Source: Anaerolineales bacterium
Lineage (GTDB): Bacteria > Chloroflexota > Anaerolineae > Anaerolineales > Villigracilaceae
Direction: 5' to 3'
DNA: 64,000 nt
NCBI GenBank assembly: GCA_014379595.1
Contig: JACMLM010000007.1
Span: forward strand, 20,304-84,303
Shown here: positions 1 to 9,234 of the stretch, piece by piece
Numbering within the stretch: the stretch's first letter is position 1
How the letters are laid out: each line of letters opens with the position of its first letter
Made by a program: the position numbers and the translations under genes
The notes under the pieces: model-generated
Databases searched by the model: none
Seen by the model: the letters and a program-made list of their open reading frames with translations, nothing else
Told to the model about the DNA's origin: nothing

Positions 1-2
1 TA

Positions 3-371
3 ACTGGCGAATCAGAATCCATGTGCGAATCTAGTGCAGAATGGTTCCCTACGCTGACAGAGAGGACGAGTCTAGCCACCTTGCAAGGCAGAGAATGGCT
101 GCTCGGAAGTAAATTCGGCGAGTTTATCGGTCACAGAACAAACCTACAAAGCTGTATTAATGAAAATATGGAATGTCTTGAGCGTGAAATCAAATATTTT
201 GCTGAAGATTTTGATTACATCTATATTTCAATTAAAACCCCTACAAATAACTGCCAAGCGATGAATGTATCCCGTCAGACAACACGAGGCATTGTCACTA
301 CGCTGGAAAAGTCCTCGGATTACGCGGCAGTATATAAAACCAGTAGTGTTGTAATTTTTCTCAAAAAGTAA
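3..371 (+). CDS. C-terminal part of a CDS that begins outside the window; membrane/GT39-like protein C-terminus
   Basis: Frame is open upstream of ATG 21 to the window edge (..TGESESMCESSAEWFPTLTERTSLATLQGREWLLG..); the EWFP-LT-R-SLATLQG-EWL pattern resembles C-termini of large membrane glycosyltransferase-like proteins. Confidence 0.5.
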   Translation, partial: TGESESMCESSAEWFPTLTERTSLATLQGREWLLGSKFGEFIGHRTNLQSCINENMECLEREIKYFAEDFDYIYISIKTPTNNCQAMNVSRQTTRGIVTTLEKSSDYAAVYKTSSVVIFLKK

Positions 372-393
372 TCCCGCAGCTATAATATTGCAG

Positions 394-2523
394 TTAGTTT
401 GAAATTATGTATCCTCCGCATGTATACAGCGCATAATACTCGTTTTCATAGATAGGCGGGCGTTGCACTTTCAGGGTTTCCAGACTATCCCATAGCGGGT
501 CCGTATCTTTTAATATTAAAATATCAATTGAATATTTCATACAAACAGAATCAATCGTTCCCCAATCAGATGCCTCTTTTGTAAATACAACGCCAATATT
601 ATCCACAAGATCGTCATAAATTTCGGGAGAAACACCATATGATGTTCGATTTGAGATGATCATTTGATGGTTCCCGTATAACCCACTGGGGCGATCAAGA
701 AAATCCAATGGATTGTTTTGAGTAATAACATCATGGGAAAAATGATCACGCAAATAGTTATATGCCAGACGCGCAGAATAAGTCCTATTCCCCAGCCGTG
801 TATCAGGGCTTAAATTATTAGGAAATCCCACGACATTCATATCCACAAGTATAGACCAGGCCCGAAGCGATAAAAATTCCAAGCTCATAGTTAATATGCC
901 AATGATCATCGTGGCACTCAAAACCAATCTTAGTGTTTTCGTTCCCTTAACCCTGTCAAACATTCGTGGGGAAAGCCATTTTTTTACACTGCCAAATTGA
1001 AAAAGCACATCGGCAGACCAAACAACAAGAATAAACTGCAGGGGAAGCCAGCCACGAATCCCCAGATCATTTATTACAATTATGTTCGAGTAAAGGAATG
1101 AAAGAACAACTATCGTAACAACCACAAGAATCAATTCTGCCTTGTAGATTGAAATCGACCTTCCCTCCCCCTGGTAAATTTCCTGAAGCCAAATAATAGC
1201 CATGAGAAAGAAAAAGCCAAGTTCAAATAAATAATTCAGTGGAAGAAAGGCGAAATCTAAAATACTAAGCGCGAAGTGAGAAAACCCAGTTAACAAGCTG
1301 GTAATCATAAATGGGCGTATATAGAAAGCCAGCGGCAACCCACCATTCGGAGAGGAAGAAGCCCCCCCATCACGGAGAATGCCCAACAAAAATGGGAACA
1401 CAAAAATCAACCCGAACACTCCTCCTAGAATCATAAATAAAATTTGCTGGTATTTCTTTTCTTTAAAAATCAAAACCATTCCCCAGATAATCCAAAATAT
1501 GGCGAAAACAAACATAACCCAAACCGATAATCCAAAAGCTGAGGCAAATGCCAATCCAATAATGATAGCGTGAGGGATTCTGTATGTAAATTTTTTATCC
1601 ATATTCTGCACAGCAATCAAGAGCGACAAAATGCAGGCGAGAGCAGCCACCAAGTGATGAGGAACCCATGCCAGAGCATTCATCCATGACATAATTGGCA
1701 TATTCCAGCCTTCCAATTGACCCTGAAATGGCAATTGTCCAAGTCTGAAATGAAAACTCGACATGATAATTAATACCATTATGAAGTCCAAGCCACCAAT
1801 TACAAAAAGCTGAATCCCAATAAAGGATTTTTTCCAGGCACTTTGTGATTCTTGGTCATCTCGGACACGGAGGTACGTTGCAAGAGTTGCAAAGAGGAGA
1901 AGGCCTGCCCAGCTTATACTGGCAATCATGGCATGATATGCACTAACCAAATTACCACCCATTTGATCTACTATACTGGCCAGAATGTACCAATAGTAGT
2001 AAAGAGAGTTAAGCAATATTGTCTGACCTGGATAGTAAGACGGATTTACAGGAGGAACACCAGTACGAGTAATTGCATCTGTAACAGAGACGCGAGTAGT
2101 AAGGTCATAAGAGTTCGAACTGAAATATAAACGGTTCCCAATTTGAAGATCCGCTAATGTAATAATAGAAAGAATCACCCACAGTACGGCAAATATGATA
2201 GCAAGCCTTTGATAGTTCTTATCATGCATTGACTGCCTATAAAATCTTACGAAGACATATATGCTCAAGACGGCGAGGAGAACTAATATACTAAAAACAA
2301 CTGAAAAAGATGCAAATCTATAAACAAGAAACAGGATGGCGGGAGCTATTGAAGCAGAAATTGGCATGGCCATAATAATCTGTACTATCGGTGTGCGTTT
2401 CCTAAAGTTAAACAGGTTAAGTGTATAACCAGTTACATATCCCGGAAAGACAAAAATGAATGGATACAAAAGGCAAGCCAGAAGGATTCCAAAAATATCG
2501 TGAAAAGTAAAGTTTAGAAGCAT
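394..2523 (-). CDS. Polytopic membrane protein, glycosyltransferase-like
   Basis: 709 aa ORF, many hydrophobic segments, in polysaccharide cluster. Confidence 0.7.
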   Translation of the reverse strand: MLLNFTFHDIFGILLACLLYPFIFVFPGYVTGYTLNLFNFRKRTPIVQIIMAMPISASIAPAILFLVYRFASFSVVFSILVLLAVLSIYVFVRFYRQSMHDKNYQRLAIIFAVLWVILSIITLADLQIGNRLYFSSNSYDLTTRVSVTDAITRTGVPPVNPSYYPGQTILLNSLYYYWYILASIVDQMGGNLVSAYHAMIASISWAGLLLFATLATYLRVRDDQESQSAWKKSFIGIQLFVIGGLDFIMVLIIMSSFHFRLGQLPFQGQLEGWNMPIMSWMNALAWVPHHLVAALACILSLLIAVQNMDKKFTYRIPHAIIIGLAFASAFGLSVWVMFVFAIFWIIWGMVLIFKEKKYQQILFMILGGVFGLIFVFPFLLGILRDGGASSSPNGGLPLAFYIRPFMITSLLTGFSHFALSILDFAFLPLNYLFELGFFFLMAIIWLQEIYQGEGRSISIYKAELILVVVTIVVLSFLYSNIIVINDLGIRGWLPLQFILVVWSADVLFQFGSVKKWLSPRMFDRVKGTKTLRLVLSATMIIGILTMSLEFLSLRAWSILVDMNVVGFPNNLSPDTRLGNRTYSARLAYNYLRDHFSHDVITQNNPLDFLDRPSGLYGNHQMIISNRTSYGVSPEIYDDLVDNIGVVFTKEASDWGTIDSVCMKYSIDILILKDTDPLWDSLETLKVQRPPIYENEYYALYTCGGYIISN

Positions 2524-2591
2524 AGTTTTTCCGTTTTTATTAAATTAACTCAAGCAATGTTGAGCTTATATTCTGAAATATAAAATTGTTT

Positions 2592-3524
2592 TCAGTCATG
2601 TAATTCTCCATCTGGCTTTTTGGTTTGCGTTACTAGGACACCGCGTGAGCCAATCCAAACCCCAGGGCCACCCCAAAAAGAAACTACCAATAAATTTAAA
2701 GCCTGAGTAATTAATATCAAAGCCAGAGCAGCTTCACGCTCAAAACCAAAAGGCATAAGCACCGTTACTGCTACAAATTGATATATACCAACATAGCCTG
2801 GAGTAGAAGGTATTGCACTCGATATTCCTAATGCAGAGATGAACAAAAGTGATTGAGCAAGTGAAAGTGATTTGTGGAGGGAAAGGGCAATCCAGGCCAT
2901 TCCAAGCCCATCCATAAACCAGATCAGAAGGGTGAAAAATAAAAATAATAAGCCTTGCTGGATATTTGCTATCGCTTTTAAACCCTGGAAAAAGTGTTGA
3001 AGTATTTGGTACAGTCCTGATTTAGTAGATTTACCTAAGAAGGGCAGTATATTAATGATACGAGCGGCTAAGCCATGAAATAATGGAAGCAAGAAGATGA
3101 ACATAACTCCAATGACTGCCGCAATTGCGAATCTCTCAAGTGCACTTTGCACAGACTTTGGAAATGCATCTACAAAAAAGAGAGAGGCTGCCCCGATAAT
3201 CACCAGCGCAGCAAGGTCGATGAGTCTTTCAGTAATACCGGTAGCAAGGACGAAAACAACAGGGATAGTTTCTTTTCGCGCAATATAAGCGGCTCGAATA
3301 AACTCTCCTGCTCTTGCAGGAAAAACAGTATTCCCAAGATAACCTGCCATGTTTGCCCAAAAGACGTTCAAAGGCGGAATTTTTTTATGGGTGATGAGCA
3401 AAATACGCCAGCGTAGTGAACGTAAAAAATAAGTGGCACTACTCCATATCAACAGAAGTGCCACATATAAATAATTTGCTCTCTCAAGAGAAATAAAGAA
3501 AGCCGGCCAATCGAGTCCGCGCAA
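2592..3524 (-). CDS. Lysylphosphatidylglycerol synthase TM region / UPF0104-like flippase family membrane protein
   Basis: 310 aa polytopic; FPARAGEFIRA and SSAIPSTPGYVGIYQF motifs. Confidence 0.75.
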   Translation of the reverse strand: MRGLDWPAFFISLERANYLYVALLLIWSSATYFLRSLRWRILLITHKKIPPLNVFWANMAGYLGNTVFPARAGEFIRAAYIARKETIPVVFVLATGITERLIDLAALVIIGAASLFFVDAFPKSVQSALERFAIAAVIGVMFIFLLPLFHGLAARIINILPFLGKSTKSGLYQILQHFFQGLKAIANIQQGLLFLFFTLLIWFMDGLGMAWIALSLHKSLSLAQSLLFISALGISSAIPSTPGYVGIYQFVAVTVLMPFGFEREAALALILITQALNLLVVSFWGGPGVWIGSRGVLVTQTKKPDGELHD

Positions 3525-3621
3525 GGCAAAATAGAGAAGAATTACTGCCAGTAGGATCGATACCCAGAAAATGAAGCGGCTACGCGGTTGCCGAACAGCT
3601 GGCGAGTTGGAAAGGAAATCC

Positions 3622-4554
3622 TTAAAAATTGATACGCTCCTTTTCGATCACAAGAGGTCTATGCATAACCTGGGTATAAATTGCACCAATATATTCCCCA
3701 ACGATTCCTAAGAAAAGCAGTTGAACAGAGCCAAGAAAAAACAAACCGATCACCAATGGAGCCGAACCAAGTGAAAATTGATACCAAAAGATTAGTTTAT
3801 AAACAAGATAGATAAGACCGATTAAAAAACTGACAAGTGCTGAAAGGAAACCAAACATGGTGGCAAGGCGTAACGGGATTTTTGTATAGTTAGTCACCCC
3901 GAGCATGGCCATATCATAGAGGGTATAAAAGTTATTTTTGGTAATACCACGCTTCCGACGCGGTTGTGTAAACGCAATTTCTGCCATCTCGAAACCAATA
4001 TCGGCGATCAGCCCACGAAAATAAGGATAAGGGTCGTTAATATCACGGAGAATTTCTATTACACGCTGATCATACAATCCGAACCCTGTATAGTTATCAA
4101 TTAACCGCACGTCGGAGAGACTACGCAATATCCGATAGTAAAGCGATCTAAAAAAATAGAATAAACCAAATTCTTCACTTTTAGTTTTAATGCCAATCAC
4201 CACCTTATACCCCTGTTCCCATTTCTGAATAAAATCCGGGATCAGCTCCGGCGGATCTTGTAAATCAGATGCAAGAATAATAACAGCATCGCCTGAGCCT
4301 TGTAACAAACCATAATAAGGTGAACGAATGTGCCCGAAATTGCGTGAATTTACAATAATCTTCACGTTTTTATCTTTTAATGCAATAGTCTTTAAAATAT
4401 TAACCGTCTCATCTGTAGATGAATTATCGATAAAGATATGTTCATAATTACACCCTTTATCTTCCAACGTTTTACGGATACGTGTGTATAGCTCTTCCAC
4501 ATTCTCTGCTTCATTAAAGCAGGGCGTAACGATACTAATCATCTTCATTTGCAC
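3622..4554 (-). CDS. Family 2 glycosyltransferase (DPM1/GtrB-like with C-terminal TM helices)
   Basis: SIVTPCFNEAENVEELY, ASDLQDPPELIP, two C-terminal TM segments. Confidence 0.88.
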   Translation of the reverse strand: MQMKMISIVTPCFNEAENVEELYTRIRKTLEDKGCNYEHIFIDNSSTDETVNILKTIALKDKNVKIIVNSRNFGHIRSPYYGLLQGSGDAVIILASDLQDPPELIPDFIQKWEQGYKVVIGIKTKSEEFGLFYFFRSLYYRILRSLSDVRLIDNYTGFGLYDQRVIEILRDINDPYPYFRGLIADIGFEMAEIAFTQPRRKRGITKNNFYTLYDMAMLGVTNYTKIPLRLATMFGFLSALVSFLIGLIYLVYKLIFWYQFSLGSAPLVIGLFFLGSVQLLFLGIVGEYIGAIYTQVMHRPLVIEKERINF

Positions 4555-4566
4555 CTTCCATAAAAT

Positions 4567-5643
4567 CTACAAATTTAGCATGGCCTTACTTTCAGTTAGT
4601 GCACTCGCCACTTCAACTGGCGTCAGATCATTAATACGTATAAAATCAAAATTATTTTGCATCATAATTAATGCCAGCAAGTCGCCAGTACGTTTTTTGT
4701 CTTTCTTCATAGCATCAATTATCACTTCAGGTTCGATTGAATGGACTGGAGGCAAGACTTTTAAACTAGGAAGAATTAGATTTCGTGCAATTTCAGTTGC
4801 CAACATCTCGTTCAACAATCCTCGATTTCTTGCTACAAAATTGGCTGCCAGCATGCCGAAAACAACAGCTTGACCATGAGGAACCGCAAAATTAGATGTG
4901 CTCTCAAGAGCATGGCCAAAATCGTGGCCATAGTTTAGTAGGTTTCGGCGCCCAATATCGAATTCATCTCCGTCCATATAACTAAGTTTCACATCTAAAG
5001 ATACTCTAATAGCTTGAAGTAAAGCGTCAGGATCACGTGACATGATAGATGGGATATGCTGTATAAGATCACGAAAATTTAATTCTCCGCCCATTAGGTG
5101 AAGTTTTATCACTTCGCCTAATCCACTATAAAAATCAGGATCACTCTGAGTTTTTAAAAAGGGAGGATAAATATATATTTGTGCAGGTGGAAAAAATGTA
5201 CCGATTAGGTTTTTATAACCGTGATAATTTAGAGATGTTTTACTTCCAATACAGCTATCAGCCTGTGCCAACAATGTAGTGGGGATATAAATCCAATGGA
5301 TTCCGCGATAAATTGTAGATGCAGCAAAGCCAGTAATATCCTGCAAGATGCCACCGCCAAAAGAAATCAATTTCAGATTGCGCTTCGCAGACAACGTGAC
5401 GAATTGGTCGTAGAGTTCTTGCACAGTTTCAAGACTCTTGCGGTCTTCGTTAATAGGCAGGACAATTACATCACTTGTTGGCAAATCTTTCAGCAATGTA
5501 GAAGAGTAAAGATTCCATACGTTTTCATCTACTACAAAACAAGCCTGTGGAGATTGTGCCAACTGCTCAATAAAATCAGGGTCGGACTCTATCAAAACAT
5601 CATAATTGCGAATATTAGACTGTACCGAAAAATTCATAGACAT
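4567..5643 (-). CDS. Sugar phosphate cyclase / 3-dehydroquinate synthase-like protein
   Basis: SFGGGILQDITGFAAS.IYRGI, SKTSLN..GYKNLIGTFFPP, NYGHDFGHALES. Confidence 0.82.
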   Translation of the reverse strand: MSMNFSVQSNIRNYDVLIESDPDFIEQLAQSPQACFVVDENVWNLYSSTLLKDLPTSDVIVLPINEDRKSLETVQELYDQFVTLSAKRNLKLISFGGGILQDITGFAASTIYRGIHWIYIPTTLLAQADSCIGSKTSLNYHGYKNLIGTFFPPAQIYIYPPFLKTQSDPDFYSGLGEVIKLHLMGGELNFRDLIQHIPSIMSRDPDALLQAIRVSLDVKLSYMDGDEFDIGRRNLLNYGHDFGHALESTSNFAVPHGQAVVFGMLAANFVARNRGLLNEMLATEIARNLILPSLKVLPPVHSIEPEVIIDAMKKDKKRTGDLLALIMMQNNFDFIRINDLTPVEVASALTESKAMLNL

Positions 5644-6293
5644 GTATAGCCTCCATCTACCACGATGGTCTGGCCTGTTAAGTAAGTATTTTGCTCCGAG
5701 CAGAGAAAAGCAACTACGCTGGCGATTTCCTGCGGCGCCGCAAGACGTTGAATTGGAATCGTTTGGCTAATTTTATCAATTTCAGTTGCAGAATTGTTTT
5801 GGCGAGTTAAATCTGTCATTACATAACCTGGAGCTACCGCGTTGACAAGAATATTGTAGGGAGCAAGCTCAACTGCCAGAGAGCGTGTCATCCCATTCAG
5901 AGCAGTTTTACTCATTGAGTAACTAGTGCGCCCGGCTCTGCTAACAACACTTAATAAAGAACTGATATTAACGATACGGCCATAATTTCGTGCCTTCATT
6001 TGCGGCGCAACAAATTGGATCAGACGAAAAGGTGCGAGCAAATTTATTTGAAGGGTGTCGTCTAAGTCTTTATTTTCTATATTTTCAAGCATGGCAATAC
6101 GATTAATACCCGCGTCATTAATCAGAATATCTATAGGTTGATCTAGGCCGGCAAGATAAGATTCTAGAGATTGCTCTGAGCCGAGATCCAATTCTGCGCG
6201 AGAAGGCGTCAAGACCTTACAATCTGAGGCTAACTGAGCGGCAATTGCCGCGCCTATACCGCGCGATGCGCCTGTGACCAAGGCAATCCGCAT
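5634..6293 (-). CDS. Short-chain dehydrogenase/reductase
   Basis: TGASRGIGAAIA, NDAGI, YSMSK, C-terminal TGQTIVVDGGYT. Confidence 0.88.
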   Translation of the reverse strand: MRIALVTGASRGIGAAIAAQLASDCKVLTPSRAELDLGSEQSLESYLAGLDQPIDILINDAGINRIAMLENIENKDLDDTLQINLLAPFRLIQFVAPQMKARNYGRIVNISSLLSVVSRAGRTSYSMSKTALNGMTRSLAVELAPYNILVNAVAPGYVMTDLTRQNNSATEIDKISQTIPIQRLAAPQEIASVVAFLCSEQNTYLTGQTIVVDGGYTCL

Positions 6294-6294
6294 T

Positions 6295-7383
6295 TTACAA
6301 ACCCCGATTTTTTATTTGCTGGCTTAGTTCATCAGAAGAATACGGAGTATCTATCATATCAATCGTAATCGGTTCATCCTTGGAACAGGGTTTGACCAAT
6401 TTATGTCCATACCTCCCCAACATCAGTTCACGAGTAGAAAGCTGGCCCTTTTGCAAGGGAATAGCTAGATAGATATCTTCCTCTGATAAGTTTTGACCCA
6501 CTTGCAGATCATGTTTTGCGTAGGCGCCGCGTACATAAGAATCAAGGTAGGTAATTTCACGATCCAGTGGAATACGGCGTTCATCTTTAGCAGTCCCACA
6601 CATCTCACGGGCTTTATGAAACGCCTTGTAGTAACTATCAATTTGACCAGGAAGCGAAGAATAAGGAGCCACTTTGAATCCATCCGAATCAATATCAATA
6701 TGACGTTCAAATAAGCGAACGCCCTTGCCGTAACATATAAACATGGAGCTTGCCCAATCATGATACTCATGGGTCGAAATGCCAATAGGATGACTGGGAT
6801 AACGTCTCTTTAGATAATCAATTTGGTGCAATTCCATTTCGTGGTCTTCAATGGGATAAGCAGCCACACAATGGTTAAGTGCAAGCGGGATATTTCGATT
6901 TTCAAAGAACAGAACAAGATCATCCATATCTTTGATGGAGATACCGCCTGTAGATACAATCACTGGCTTTTTTGTTTTTGCAATCTTTTCCAACAATAAC
7001 CAGTCATTATTATCGGCGCTAGCAACCTTGATTATGGGCATTTCGAACTCAACGCACAAGTCTACTGATTTTTCATCAAAGGGTGTAGACATGGGAATAC
7101 ATCCGCTTTTTCGAATATTATCCACTAATATCGCATAATCCTCTTTTGAAAGGCGCGACTCTGTAATACGCTTAATATAGTAGATATCATTTCGGTTAGC
7201 GAAATCTTTATGAACAAAAGAATCTACATTACGAAACTGGAGTTTTATAGCAGCGCGGACATTATTGAAGCGCGCAACTCGTGAATGCTCATGAATAATT
7301 TGAATCCCCCGCTCCAATTTACCTTGATGATTGTTGGTTACTTCAAGTACAAATAAATCTTCAAAAATATCGCGAACATCCAT
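6295..7383 (-). CDS. NeuB-like sialic/nonulosonic acid synthase family protein with SAF-like C-terminus
   Basis: IYYIKRITESRLS, MSTPFDEKSVDLC, KVASADNNDW, VSTGGISIKD, LNHCVAAYP, HPIGISTHE; RGAYAKHDLQVGQNLSEEDIYLAIPLQKGQ. Confidence 0.82.
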   Translation of the reverse strand: MDVRDIFEDLFVLEVTNNHQGKLERGIQIIHEHSRVARFNNVRAAIKLQFRNVDSFVHKDFANRNDIYYIKRITESRLSKEDYAILVDNIRKSGCIPMSTPFDEKSVDLCVEFEMPIIKVASADNNDWLLLEKIAKTKKPVIVSTGGISIKDMDDLVLFFENRNIPLALNHCVAAYPIEDHEMELHQIDYLKRRYPSHPIGISTHEYHDWASSMFICYGKGVRLFERHIDIDSDGFKVAPYSSLPGQIDSYYKAFHKAREMCGTAKDERRIPLDREITYLDSYVRGAYAKHDLQVGQNLSEEDIYLAIPLQKGQLSTRELMLGRYGHKLVKPCSKDEPITIDMIDTPYSSDELSQQIKNRGL

Positions 7384-7406
7384 TGGAAATCTCCTTCTAG
7401 TAGTCT

Positions 7407-9218
7407 CTACCGAGTGAATGGAACCAGCATATTTTCAGCAAATTCTTTCTCATCTAGAAAAGGACTCATGTCTTCCAGGTTAGACGATACAATTCTGCCA
7501 TCGGGGAGCTGCCTGGCACTAATACGTGGCTCAAAAGGCTGGTCAGGGTCAAGAAGCACATCGCAGATCACAGGTCCGGGCATTTGAAGCGCAGACTGTA
7601 TCCCATCTTCGAGTTGATCGTATCCAATCCGCATTGCTGGAAGCCCATAAGCTTGAGCTATTTTAATTATATCGGGAAAAGAAACGCCGCTTTGAATACT
7701 TTCGCCGGTTAGTCTTTTAAACATGTTAGCCTGAGAAAGCCGGATAGATAAATATCCATTATTATTTAGAACAAAAAGTTTTAACGGAAGCTGATAATGA
7801 ACAACTGTTTGCAATTCCTGCAAGTTTAACTGCAAACTTCCGTCACCAGCAAGACAAATAACTCGTTTACCAGAGCGGGCGAACGAAGCGCCAATAGCAG
7901 CTGGCAGATCATAACCCATTGATGCATCCCCAGTATTGGCGATAAGGCGCTGCCCTTTTTTAAGTTTCGCTGCTTGAAATGCTACAACATTGGCAGTGCC
8001 ATTACCACACACAACCACATCGTCAGAATCCAAATGATCAAATAAACGGTCAACAAAATGGTAAGGATTAATACGCTGCTCTTTCGGCTCACGATGGTGC
8101 AGAAGAACAACAGGATAACGCTCTACACGCGCCTTGCACCATGCCAGCCAATCTACATGCATTTGTTTGTCAAAGTTAGCCTGCCTTATCTGCCCAAGTA
8201 ATTCTCCCAGAAAAGTTTTGACATCAGCTTGAATAGTCTGTTCAGGTTTAACGGTTGGCTTTTGGAACTCGACACCATCAATATCGACTTGAATTTTATG
8301 AGCAAAGCGTGCAAACGAATCCCAATTATAACTAACCTGTCGCAAACCAAGTCGACTTCCCAAAATTAACAGGACATCAGCATTTTGGACTGTAAAATTT
8401 CCAGCACGAGTGGCAAGGTCACCAGGGCGACCACAAAATAGAGGATCATCGGAAGCGATTAAATCCAACGCGGTCCAAGCTGGGACTACCGGAATGTTGA
8501 GGCTACGAATAACCTGCTCAAACTCTTCAAGCGCGTTTCCGAGTCTGATGCCTTTTCCAGCCATAATCACTGGGCGTTGAGCTTTTGCTAATCTTCCTAA
8601 AACATCACGACAAATCGACGATAAATCCGTGTTAAGACTAGCAGAGCTATCGTCATCAAAATCATAACCTTTCAGTTGCTGCGGATCGATCTGGCTATTT
8701 TGAACATCGACCGGGATATCAAGCCAGCATGGGCCAGGACGGCCACTCTGAGCTAAATGCCAAGCTTTTTCCAAATGATAGCGAATCTCAGCAGGATCAT
8801 TCACAAGCACGGCATATTTGGTAATGCCGTTAACCATACTTACAATATCAGCTTCCTGGTCACCAATTTGTCGTAAGCCAGGAACATTGTAAGTTGCCAA
8901 TAAAGTTTCGCGCTTTACCTGGCCAGATAATATTAACATCGGAATTGAATCAGTCCAAGCGCCGAAGACACCATTTAGTGTATTAATTCCGCCCGGCCCC
9001 GTTGTAACATTAATTACACCTGGTGTATTGGTAATGCGCGCATATCCTTCCGCCGCCATGGCACATGCCTGTTCATGATGATTGAAAACAGGCTGAATAC
9101 CTTCCTGGTTTCCAAGCGCATCGTTAAGAAACATTGAGCCGCCGCCTGTAAGCATGAAAACATGACGGACTCCAAAATTGGTTAGTGTTTGAGAAATATA
9201 TTTTGCAACTGTTATCAT
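7407..9218 (-). CDS. Thiamine-diphosphate-dependent enzyme, acetolactate synthase-like carboligase
   Basis: FMLTGGGSMFLNDALG, HHEQACAMAAEGYAR, TTGPGGINTLNGVFGAWTDSIP, GDGSLQLNLQELQTVVHYQLPLKLFVLNNNGY. Confidence 0.88.
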   Translation of the reverse strand: MITVAKYISQTLTNFGVRHVFMLTGGGSMFLNDALGNQEGIQPVFNHHEQACAMAAEGYARITNTPGVINVTTGPGGINTLNGVFGAWTDSIPMLILSGQVKRETLLATYNVPGLRQIGDQEADIVSMVNGITKYAVLVNDPAEIRYHLEKAWHLAQSGRPGPCWLDIPVDVQNSQIDPQQLKGYDFDDDSSASLNTDLSSICRDVLGRLAKAQRPVIMAGKGIRLGNALEEFEQVIRSLNIPVVPAWTALDLIASDDPLFCGRPGDLATRAGNFTVQNADVLLILGSRLGLRQVSYNWDSFARFAHKIQVDIDGVEFQKPTVKPEQTIQADVKTFLGELLGQIRQANFDKQMHVDWLAWCKARVERYPVVLLHHREPKEQRINPYHFVDRLFDHLDSDDVVVCGNGTANVVAFQAAKLKKGQRLIANTGDASMGYDLPAAIGASFARSGKRVICLAGDGSLQLNLQELQTVVHYQLPLKLFVLNNNGYLSIRLSQANMFKRLTGESIQSGVSFPDIIKIAQAYGLPAMRIGYDQLEDGIQSALQMPGPVICDVLLDPDQPFEPRISARQLPDGRIVSSNLEDMSPFLDEKEFAENMLVPFTR

Positions 9219-9234
9219 AAATTTCCTGGAATGT

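Noticed and set aside
1379-2130. Plus-strand ORFs (64 and 92 aa) inside the 709-aa membrane protein gene
   Set aside because: Antisense to a convincing long ORF, no start-site or family support.
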